DNA of 64,000 bases from Prochilodus magdalenae. Its lineage: Eukaryota; Chordata; Actinopteri; Characiformes; Prochilodontidae. The notes beneath the pieces were generated by a model. The model searched no databases. It was not told the origin of the DNA and saw only the letters and a program-made list of their open reading frames with translations. This document shows, piece after piece, positions 25,401 to 37,400 of this stretch (positions are counted from its first letter, which is position 1; every line of letters starts with the position of its first letter). The translations under genes were made by a program, and so were the position numbers. The DNA lies in the NCBI GenBank assembly GCA_024036415.1, contig JAMWET010007207.1:558001-622000 (forward strand). The letters run 5' to 3'.

Positions 25401-28400
25401 ATAGCCTTTATACTCTAATCATAAAAAGAATAGCTGCACAGAGAGTTTTACCCAGAAGGAATCAACTGACAGGAATGAAACTTGGTGGGTACGTTTGGCA
25501 TTGTGAGACATGCAAAGGATTTAAGTTTCACCCTCAACCGTACATGTGATGTAAGCAAGGATGAGCCTTTAACCTGTACTTGACTGACGCAACAGCCACG
25601 ATTGGGAGCTAGCCACAATTCATCACTTCCTTTTGGGTGCAACTATCTTTTAACGATGAGCGTAAAGTGCGCATGCTGGATCACTGAATCCAGTACAGTT
25701 ATAATCAATCTACCACACTGTTAAACGGATTGCGTCATGGAAAACTGACCTTCTCTTCCTTTTTTGTAACGAAAGTGTTTTATGTTGTTCATTTACATGC
25801 ACCTAAAAATCAGATTTGGACAATTATGTAGTCAACACATTTTCATGCACCTGCTATTTAAAATCCAGGTCTAAGTGAATCAGTAGCCAGATAGCCAATA
25901 AACTCACAGAGGAAGACGTAATGGTCACGCTGTTACTCCGTCCAGAGTCCACATTGGGAAAGTCTCTCTTTTGAAGATCAGACTCTCTTTGAAGTGGGGC
26001 ATATTCAAACCAAAGTCAAAACTGAATTGCATTGTCGACGTCCTAGCCACCCCCTCCATATGGGAAGCTAATTGCCAGGGTTCAAAGTCCTAACGGGTAG
26101 GACTTTTTCCACAAAGAGACGCAGTGTTCCCGTTTGAACGAGTCATTGGTCTCCTTATTTGTAACATCTCTGCTCCATCATACTGGTGCATGCTCAGTGT
26201 ACAGACTGTACAGACATCTGTTGCCATGTACTGTTTGTGTAAACCATCCTCCAGCCTTTCATCAATGCTCAGAGGCTGGACACAGAACCACACTTATCTG
26301 GATATTTTTGGGTGGTGAACCACCTAACAGTGACACTGCTACCCAGACAGCTTGTGGATGTGGGACACTTCTGGAAGGGCTAAAACATGCTTATTTGGCC
26401 CACAGATTCTAAAACAGATTTTAGTTGAAAATGACTCACGGCTGATTTAAAAGATTGTGTTCACTGCATGATAATTATTAGCCGCAGTTAATGTTCCAGG
26501 ATCCAGAAATAGTCAGATATAGTCGTTGTCATTATCCCACAGCACTATGTGCATATAGAGAAAACGTGGGCCAAATTGAAATTGCTTTTCCATAGTTGCA
26601 TGCTGAATTCATGCCAAGCAAAAAAACCAAAACATCTAATAAATTCTTTTCACGTCGCTTGAACTCTTCACTGAAAAACGGTTCCCTAAGATTTACATTT
26701 ACAAATCAAAATACTGAGTTCATGTCAAAATTAAAAATAGCCCACTGGCAACTTAACAAAGTTCAATTTAACGCACAGCTGTATTGCTTATGCATAGCTG
26801 TGGTGCTTAAGCACTTATGACACAGCACAGTCATTGTGTTGCAGTCTGACCTGCGCAGAATGCGTGACGCAACCAAATGTAATCTCTGGCCAATCACAGC
26901 CCTTTGTGGGGAGTGGCTTAGAAACTAGGCAGAAGTAATTCTTTGTAGCTGCAAATTCATCCAATTACAATAAGCTCTTGTCTCAGAGTAAAAGAGGATA
27001 TAATTACTCATTCTACAAGTTCAGGACGATGCCGTCACACATTACTTGGCCTAAAAGCTGTTTAAAGCTGAGGTGCTTTTAGAGAACATGGGTCCAACAT
27101 GATCCAGCTCCAAGCTCCAGAAGCCTAGCTGCAAGCAGGAATACCTGAAAATCCCCCCCCTAACCCTTATTTACAGCTTTTGATTCGTTTGGCTCCTTAT
27201 TCACATCTTCTGATTCGTTTGGCTCCTTATTCACAGCTTCTGATTTGTTTGGCTCCTTATTCACAGCTTCTGATTCATTTGACTCCTTATTCACAGCTTC
27301 TGATTCACTTGGCTCCTTATTTACAGCTTCTGATTCGTTTGGCTCCTTATTCCCAGTTTCTGATTCGTTTGGCTCCTTATTCCCAGTTTCTGATTCGCTT
27401 GGCTCCTTATTCCCAGTTTCTGATTCATTTGACTTCTTATTCCCAGTTTCTGTTTCATTTGGCTCCTTATTCACAGTTTCTGATTTGTTTGGCTCTTTAT
27501 GCACAGCTTTTAATTCATTTGGCTCCTTATTCACAGCTTCTGATTCATTTGACTCCTTATTCACAGCTTCTGATTCACTTGGCTCCTTATTTACAGCTTC
27601 TGATTCGTTTGGCTCCTTATTCACAGCTTCTGATTCATTTGACTCCTTATTCACAGCTTCTGATTTGTTTGACTCCTTATTCACAGCTTCTGATATGTTT
27701 GGCTCTTTATGCACAGCTTTTAATTCATTTGGCTCCTTATTCACAGCTTCTGATTCATTTGACTCCTTATTCACAGCTTCTGATTCACTTGGCTCCTTAT
27801 TTACAGCTTTTGATTATTTTTTGGCTCCTTATTCACAGCTTCTAATTCGTTTGGCTCCTTATTCACAGCTTCTGATTATTTTTTGGCTCCTTATTTACAG
27901 CTTAAGAAAATGTTTGTAGGCCAAATCGTGTGTGACTGCACCATCATAAACTTGAAGAATGAATATTTATTTCCTCTTTTTTTTCAGAGGCTTCGGCCTG
28001 GTTTCTAAGCCACGCCCTGCAAAGTGTTGCGATTACATTTCATTGTGTCACAGATTCCTCGCTGCTCTGACTGAAATCAAATGACTATATTGTGTTTTGT
28101 TTTGGCACGTTTAAAGCACACAGTGAAATATACAGCTATGAGCTGATTGATTTTCAAGTTAATTTGCATTTAATTCTTACACAAGTTTGATGTTTCGATT
28201 TTACAATATGCCATCAATAAATGTATAAATATCTAAACTTGTCAAATACCAAATTAGAAAACAACATTTTGTTACTGCATGTGTTGAAGCACACATTAGC
28301 ACCACTATGGTAAGTAAGTTAGCATCTAGCTAACATGGAACCCCACCCCATCCAAAAAAAAAAAAAACGGGGTGTTTGGCACACTGTCACCTCACAGCAA

Positions 28401-31400
28401 AATGAGCTTTGCTTCTGGGTGGAGTATGGATGTTCTTTTTTTGTGTCCACATGGGTTTCCTCCGGGTGCTCTGGTTTCTGGTTCAAGTGCAGTCTGGTGA
28501 ATTGGATGTGCTAATTTGACCCCAGCGCTGCATGCTACAGTACAGTATGGCCAAAATAGTGCACCACCATTAGTAGCAGTGTATACATAATACTGTATTT
28601 GTGGTTGGACACTTAAAACAGTGATATGGCCCCGTTTCTACTTTTACCTGATGGACGTATCTGCATAAGACTTTCCATTCTGACTTCTGCTTCGCATGCC
28701 ATGCACCCCAGCAACATCCTTTCTTCTGTATTTACCCGTATGATGTGGGGCATATTTAAGTACCTTGTAATTGAACTTCCCTTTTTAAACGACAGTGTAC
28801 GGATGTGTGGTTGACTGTAAGTGTATGTGAGTGGGAGGGAAATGTGTCTGTTTGTGTGGTTTGATTGCGTTGCTCCTTTTTGTGTTTGCAGAGGCAATGT
28901 AAAGTTCAGGAGACGGAGCTGAAGTGCACCAAAGCACGCAACGACTATCTGCTTAATCTGGAGGCGGCAAACGCTTCCATGAATAAATACTACCTGCATG
29001 ATCTCTCCGCCATCATTGATGTGAGTAGTTTGGTTTGATGGAGGTTAAATGCTGAAGCACATTGCAAGCACACTGTAATCACCATGAACGTGTTTTATCA
29101 AGCTTGTCATTTGACTTGATTTTCAGCTTTGTACATTGTTGTTGTTCTTCAGTGAGTCCAACAGAAGATAGTCTATTGATTTATTGATGGATGAGCTAAC
29201 TGACAAGCTCTTATTTGCAAAAGCAATGATTTGATAGCCCGTTAATTGATTCATTTATTTATTCATTCATTCCTCTTCTGAGTCACATTTCTTTCTGGGT
29301 CACAGTGTTTGCTAGAGTCTTTCCTAGCGCTCATTGGGCATTCCTATCAAAGTCAAAGTTCTTGCATCTGGTTTGCATGGTTATAGGCCATTGTGTTCAT
29401 ATATAGAAGATTTTAAAAAAACTCTTCATCTTTATCTTGTATGCAGCCCTCTCTAGGCATCTCTAATGCAACAATCATCTTTACAGTGATGCTAATATAT
29501 GCTAGTAAACCAGTGGGATTTGCTGCATCGTGTTATCCCCAAGCTATTTACAGCATTTTTTTTGCAATCTTAATCTAGACATGAAACTTGGCCAATCAGA
29601 TTGTAAACTGTCCATCAGATTTAATGTGTTCCAGCCAGTCAGATTCTGGGACCAAAATTATACATGTTCTAAACAAGTTTACGTGTTGGTCAGAGCTCTT
29701 GCTATACATCAGCTCACTGTAGTTACTCCAGGTCTAATCTTCATGTTTTCACAGTCCAGCGTTTTAGGTTTCCACCAGTCCCTGTCCCAGGTGCTACAGA
29801 TTTACCTGTCCAGACGCCAGCAGGCCCACCAGAACCTGGGATGTGGGCTGCAGCAGTTGGTCTCTGCTCAGTCTGGCCTGGACCAGAGCCATGACCGGGA
29901 TGCGTTGATGCAGGCTCATGAGACCACTTTCTGCCTGCCACTACGCTTTCATTACCAACCCCATGAAGGAGACCAGGTACCGTCTTACACTGTGTTGAAA
30001 ATGGCCCACTTATCACTGTTGGTAAAATACACTGGAAAATCAGAAACACTTTATCATCGTGCACTAGCAGTGGTGTACATGTGCTGGAACATCGTTTCTT
30101 GAGAAGCTCTGTATTGTTGTTTTACTTTGATTGTGAATGAAACACCATGTTGAACACACCTCAAGTTCAGTTTACAGCCTGTTCAGACAAAAGAAAGTAA
30201 CACTGTAGCAGGGTCTGCCCACACAATCTCAATGGTACTGCATGCACTGTGTGATGGTTCACCTTCTAGCGTCCGCATGCTTTGGTTGTTTTCGTTTGGG
30301 TAGCTTATTTTAATTGAAAATTTCCACCTGTAAAGTGAAAACGTTCATGATGCTTTAAAATAGTAGTACATGTGGCTCAGGTGGAGGGTAACTAATGTCA
30401 GCCAATCGTTATAAACCAGCTAGGTATCTATATAAACAGTCTATGATATGAGCTCAAGAGGAACTGGCCTTGGATGTTATTGCCACTCTAGATTACAGCA
30501 TGAAAGATGCAGTTTAGCATTTTGGTTGCAGTTGTGGTTGTATTGACAAGCATTTGACCATTTCCTGTCTTAGTTGTTGCTGCCGTGTTGAAAAGCTTGT
30601 TTAAGTTTCCGTGTGGTATATCGCTTTTATGTAGACTTTTTTTATATAGACCTTTTTAATTGGAGCTGTTAATTGTAGTGAATTAAGCAATTCAGTGATG
30701 TTTTCAAACCTTCAAAGAACCATATTTTATTGACTCTTTCCATGTTTAGGCTAGATTGACCCCTTGACTTACTTACAACAGTCAATAATATTGTTCCTGG
30801 AACCATACAGAATTTGAGTGTTTTTGTTTTTCAGCTTATGAAAAATGCCAGAGATCCCTGATGCAAGGTGCTAATGTTAAGCCTAGTGTTAAGATGGAGC
30901 TTTCAACCTTTCAGCTTTTGACATTTCTTATTAGTATTTTTATTGCCAGACATGCACTAGAATAAAGAAGCTATTGGTTGATTACACTGTAAATACACTG
31001 TATGGACAAAAGTAGAAAAGTACCTCTTAATCATTGAACCCAAGTGTTTCATTCGGTCCCATTTCCACAGATGTCTAAAGTCAAGCACAGAGCCATGCAG
31101 TCTGTCTTTACAAACATTTGTGAAACAAATTTCAATAACTGTTCCAAACCTCCTCTGGCAAAAACTGTGCTGGGAGATTCATAGCGTTGGTTTCCATATC
31201 TAAGCAGCTGCATGCAAACCAAACACTGTGCCAAGTGTTAAAGCAAGTGTGTAAAGCACAGGGCCACTCTGGAGCAGTAAAGCGTGTTCTGTAGAGTAAA
31301 TACTCACGCTTGTCTGTCTGGCATTTTGATGGACAGGTCTGTGCTCTGAGAACGCCAACAGAGCAATATCTGCCTGCCTGCATTGTACTGGCTGTAAAGT

Positions 31401-34400
31401 TTGGTGGAGGAGGGATGATGCTCTGGATTTGTGTTTCAGGGGTTAGCCTATTTCCAGTGAAGGGAAGTCTTAATGCATCAGCATACCAGAACATTCTGGA
31501 CAGTTATATGCTTTTTCAAATTTGTGGCAACAGTTTGTGGAGGGCCCTTTTCTGTTCCATCACAGTGTTTCTGTGAACAGGAAGGTTATTTACAAGTAGA
31601 TTTTTGCATGAGAATGCACCAGATTTAGGATGCGTCCGTCCGCCCACACCCCCCCTCACACACAGAGACCATGCCACAAAAGTCTGATTTGACACCTCTT
31701 AGCTCATTTGCAAGTTTGATCAGAGCGAGGGAGCATGATGCACATATGACTTGTCAGTTCTATGTATACGTTGCCGTGTTATGTGCCATTATAGCATATT
31801 ATTACAGATTCGGTTTGATATCATTTAAAAAGATTCAAACTAAGTGTTCATGTATATGCTGCTTAAAATTCCCTGATATATGGATCATTTTACCAAATTT
31901 GTTTAAACTGAGATTAGATAGATATAAGACAGATACATAATAGATAGATTTAGTAAATTCAAAGCATCATTTGAGACATTAATAGCTGAAATCATGATTT
32001 TAATTTTGCTAAGTTGAAAGATTTAGAGCAGTGTAGGCTCTCATAAAGCGTCAGAACCAGAACAGTGTTTATTGGCCAATTATGTTGACACACACAAGGA
32101 ATTTGATTACCATATTTAATATCAGAAGTATCAGGTGGTATCAGATGCTGTCAGATGCTGGTATTGGTTTTCAAGTTACTACAACTAAATGAGCATCTGA
32201 CGAATACCCGACATCAGTATCATCATAAATGCATCCTTAATTTAAAGTTGTCATGTCATAAATAAAAGGCTTTTATGTCACTATTGAAAAACAAAGCACT
32301 TAAGTCCATATTTAAGGCCATATTTTAAGAACACCTCTGCATGTTGAGAGCAGGCAGTGTATAGTTCATACATAAAGTGTATAATAAATGAATACTTTCT
32401 GGAATTGTGTAACCTCTTTTGTGTTTTACTGAAAAAATAAGCTGTGGTTACACCATTTGTGTACATCCATTAAAAGCTGTGAGGGCTAGTCATGTGCTAG
32501 CCAGAGTAAACTAATGCTTATAAAAATGGTCACTATGGAATTGAGTTTTGGTGGTGACAAACTCATTTGTTTTAATGTAAGTACACTTAATTAAAGTACA
32601 GGGTCACTGGAGGTTAACATACAGTCATTCATTCCTTCAGCATTCTAATCTAAAGCTGATTGGCATTTAAAGGTTAAATAAATGTTCAATATTGTAATAA
32701 TTCTATCCTGAAAAAATTAGCACCGTTCTGATTTATCTTATCTTAAAGATAATTTCTTAAAAAGTCAGTTGGCACAAGGCAAACAACGCATTCCACTAGT
32801 TTCTTTATTTATTACATAACAAGATACCAAGTAACTGCCTTAAAATAACTTTGCAATAGTGCGAAATTAGTCACACACTCAAACTGTCAGTAAACACCAG
32901 ATGACTGACTCAGTTCACAAACTCTCCTGTGTCTTGTGTTGCTCTATAAAAAGAAAAGCAAGAAAGCAGTTTTTGTTTTTAACCAGATTCAAAGATGCAA
33001 TATTTTACTTTCTATATTGTTGCAGCATAGACAGTTACATTTCTCAGCTCAGTAAGTGACTGGGAAATAAGGTTAGTTGTGTTTCGGTAGTGACATAGTG
33101 ACTGATATGAACAGCTATAAGCAGAGACTGAGCCACAATAAAGTAATGGTAAATAAGAGCTATAATAAATATTACAAATATTTTTAAAAGTGTGAACAGC
33201 ACAGGTCATATGTCAGCTGTAGATAAATATATTTTATATTTTAGCGTTATGAGCTGGTGACTTTAGTCTCACAGTCAACAACTTCAAAGAGCTAAGTTTC
33301 ATTCATAATGTGACATCTGAACTTTGGCCAAAATAAGGATTCTGATGAAAACTCCAGAATGGATCCGTCTCACCCTGCTACCTGGGTTGCATGTAAAAGT
33401 GGGTTAATTACATATAAATTTTACATATTAATGCTGTATGTATTATTTGAGAGATACCTATTTTTTTCTTTTATATAAAAAAATAATAAAAAAACAAAAA
33501 GTAGGATGTGCAAAGATTGGGCCACCCTACCAAGTCACTTTTCAGTAACACTGCATTTGGCAGGTTGCAAATATTTGGAAAGAAGAGTCTTTCTATTTTT
33601 GTTTTATGAAATTCTACCCACTTCCTTTAGTGTGCTTCTGTGATATATTTAGAACATCTTCACACCATCTCTAAAATCTACCTATACTGCGAGGGCGGTA
33701 CCGACAGCTTTTTTTTTCGTAATATATTTTAAGGTGAATTTTGAAGTATGCTTTGGATCGCTGTGGTGTTGTAGAAACCAGGCTTTATTTCATTTTAGGT
33801 TTTTATTTTTTATTTTTGTTGTGCCACATTTTGTTTCCAGCAAATTCACCCCTATGATTTATAGCTCTCAAGGTGGTGCTGTTTTGCTCCAAACATTATT
33901 TTGAAGATTTGACACTTTGATACAATGTAAAGTAGTCCGTGTACAGTGTAAATTTGCTGTGCCCTCAAAATAACCCAGCACACAGACGTTAATGTGAAAA
34001 TGGCCAAATTGTGCCCAAAGTGTCAATATTTTGTGTGGCCACCATCATTTTCCAGGACTGCCATAACTCTCTTGTGCATGGAGTTCATTGGGGCTTCACA
34101 GGTTGCCACTGGAATCCTCTTCTACTCCTCCATGATGGCATCACAGAGCTGGTGGATGTTAGTGACCTAACATGGCCCATAGATGCTCAATAGAGTTTAG
34201 GTCTGGAGACACGCCTGGCCAGTCCAGCACCTTTACCCTCACTTTCTTTAGCAAGGCAGTGGTCGTCTTGGAGGTGTGTTAGGGTTATCATGTTGGAATA
34301 TTACGCTGCAGCCTAGTTTCTAAAGGGGGGAGATCATGCTCTGTGTGTTACAGTATGTCTTCAGTATGTCACAGTACATGTTGGCATTCATGGCTCCCTC

Positions 34401-37400
34401 AGTGAACTGTAGCCCCCACAGCCGTAGACTGTAGGCAAAACACACTTGTCTCCTCACCTGGTTTCTGGCACACACGCTTGACACCATCTGAACCAAATAA
34501 GTTTATCTTGGTCTCATCAGACCACAGGACACGGGTCCAGTAATCCATGTCCTAAGTCTGCTTGTCTTCAGCAAACTGTTTGCTGGCTTTCTTGTGCATC
34601 AGCTTTAGAAGAGCCTTCCTTCTGGGACGACAGCCATGCAGACCAATTAGATACAGTGTGCGGCGTATGATCTGAGCACTGACAGGCTAACCCCCCACGC
34701 CTTTAACCTCTGCAGCAATGCTGGCAGCACTTTTCAAAAGACAAACTTGGGATATGACAGTGAGCATGTGCACTAAACTTCTTTGGTGGACCATTGCGAG
34801 CCCTGTTCTGAGTGGAACCTGTCCTGTTAAACCGCTGTATGATCTTCGCCATGGTGCTGCAGCTCAGTTTCAGGGTGTTGGCAGGCTTTGCTCTTTATGT
34901 AGAGCAGCACTTCTTTTTTTCTTTTTCTTTGCCATTAGGTGCTATGTTGAACTTCCAGTAACCCGTATTTAACCAAATTGAACACACCTGCTCCCCATTC
35001 ACACCTGAGACCTTGTGACACTAAGGAGTCACATGCCACTGGGGAGGGAAAATGGCTAATTAGGCACAGTTTGACCATTTTCGCTTAGAGCTGTACTCAC
35101 TTTCACCGCCAGCGGTTTAGACATTAATGGCTGTGTGTTGAGTTATTTTGAGAACACAGTAAATTTACACTGTTATGTAAGCTGTACACTGACTACTTTA
35201 CATTGTGCCAGAGTGTCATATCTTCAGTGTTGTCCCATGAAGAGATGTAATAGAATATTTACAAACATATGAGGGTGTACTCACTCCTGTGAGTTACTGT
35301 ATAACCAAATATAATGTAACTGACACATTCACACAATATAGTGTATAGGGCATAGCACGAGGGAGCAAGGGGGGTTGCGGATCAGTGTGCACAAGGGGGA
35401 TTCTGAGAGTGTGTGGGTGTGCGTAGGTGCATGCAAGAGTGTTGCCTTGTTTGTTTGCATGCGTGGGTTGGTATGAGTTTATTCAGCATATCCTGTTGCA
35501 TGCAGGTGTGTGAGGTGTGTGCAGATTACGAGATGAAGAGTGAGCTGGAGACTCGCTTCAATCAGCTGCAGACCAGGCTTTCCTCAAATGAAAGCGAAGA
35601 GGTACTTTCACAAAACACTCATTCCACATGACACGCATAGCCGGTTGCAGATATGATACTGCTGTTTATGTGTCGAATCATTTGTGGAAAGACATTTTTG
35701 ATGTGACAAGAAGAATAAACATTAAAATGAATATCCGAAAAGCTTGGTGGAGAGCTGCATCAGGTTTATTAACCTAAACCGTAATCTATTTCTTAAACAG
35801 AGTACAACCTGCATGCTAGAATTGAAGCACTCCAGTTTTCCTAGCTCAGTGGTTTAGTATTGTAATCAATTAATGTAATCAAACCGTCAGAATGAAGAGT
35901 TATATTCCAGTTATAGTCCATCGTTTACATCCATCAGCAGCATCAATATCCAACCATTGAAGAACACAAATTCAGCTAATGCTACAAAAAAAACAATCAG
36001 ATTAATCTAATATCCAGCCAAAACAGCCACTATGTTGTTAACTTTCTAGTCTTTTCAGTATTTCAGCACTGAAATAACTGCTGTCAGTTATTCAAAGAAA
36101 CATTCTGCAGATATACTTTACCATGGCTCTGATATTCAGTTTTAGAAGGCAGTTGCACTCTCCCAAATCCCAAACACATTCTTGGCAGCTTCCCCTTTCA
36201 AAATGGTGATTAAATCTCAAAACAGGTAACAGGGTGTCAGTATGTTGTACTAAGAAATAGAAATAGTGATTTAATACAGCTTATTTATAATATTTTACAT
36301 ATTGAATAAAATATCTTAAAATATCTTCTAGTGTCGAGTCGATATTAGAACTGCACTGTAAGCTTTTGAACTGCTCTCTAGATAGAGGAACACATGGTAT
36401 GTCTTATTATTCTTATTCTTAATGAAACTAGCACAATAAAAACGATTCCACTGGGTTATGCTAAATGAAGAATGACAAACCCTGCTCTTATGTCACCTAA
36501 TGTTGTCTATTACCACATCTACCTACAGGTCAGTAAAGCGCTTGAGGTCGCTCGCTCTGCCCTGGTTGATTGCATTACTGAGGACATTTTTGGACCCGCC
36601 CCTGAGCTCACTGCCAGCCAGTCGATGGAGAATATTAGTGAAACCTCAACCAATAAGATCAATCAAGCAAAGCGTAGATCCAATCTGCAAGACACAGAGG
36701 ACTATTACTTCACAGTAAATATAATTTTTAAAGAAAACTAGGCAGCGCTAGCTAATGAGTCTTTTGTTTCATATCTAAATTTGCGCTCTGATTATTTCTC
36801 TCACAGGAAGCTAAGGAGCGTCTTATTAAAGGCTTAATAATGTCCAAACAAGAGGCAAAGTACAACCTGCTCAAAGTGGCCATACAGAAAGGTAAAAACT
36901 ATTTACCCATTTTTAACTGGGCTATCAACTGTTTTTTATGATGATTGAGATTTTAGAAATCAGCCAAAGGATAAAAATAGTGGAACAATAGCAGAACATG
37001 CTCTTTCAAAGTATTTTTGTTGGAAGAAAGATAAAGTGGTGAATAAAGGGATGATAATAATATACTAAATAAATAAACGTGTGTGTAATTTAATTAATTT
37101 AAATAAAACTGTATCTGTTGCTTTTCCAGTATGTTAAGCAGATCAAATATTCAGATGTGTGTTCTCTATAGAGTTATTGTTCTCTGTGTTATTATTTCTG
37201 TCTGATCTACTGTGTACTAAAAATTCTTTGTGTACTAAATGATCTTTTTTCATTCCCATTGTTTATCAGCTGAAACAGTAGACAGCCGCCATCACAGGTA
37301 AGTGAATGAAATCTTAATGTTTCTTAAATACATACAGAGAGTTTATTCTTAGTTTCTTACAGTTAAGTCACAGGAAGACTGTCCTGTGAGACAGCATTTA

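Larger units (their letters stand above)
25270..28891. other. arhgap4 intron 5 with a large minisatellite
   Basis: Contains a copy of the decayed Tc1-like family (25455-25640), a 30-bp minisatellite (27168-27903) and a reverse-oriented interspersed repeat fragment (28375-28520, 'gggtttcctccgggtgctc'). 26100-26340 has words ('acctaacagtgacactgct') that also occur in a common fish repeat, but the match is weak. Confidence 0.6.
29977..35505. other. arhgap4 intron 7 (5.5 kb) with two Tc1-like elements
   Basis: Holds Tc1-like relics at 30994-31575 (+) and 33911-35301 (-). The rest (30000-30990, 31660-33900) is AT-rich without recognised features. Confidence 0.65.

Noticed and set aside
27160..27845. 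Repeat protein gene (204-224 codons, both strands)
   Set aside because: The frames are a by-product of a 30-bp unit; several frames are open at once, there is no start context or splice support, and the region lies in an intron.
27168..27903. CRISPR array
   Set aside because: Head-to-tail 30-bp units with no spacers, in a vertebrate genome.
29741..30064. Antisense 107-codon frame over arhgap4 exon 7
   Set aside because: Shadow of a conserved sense exon.
31671..31940. 89-codon frame after the Tc1 fragment
   Set aside because: AT-rich intron sequence without homology.
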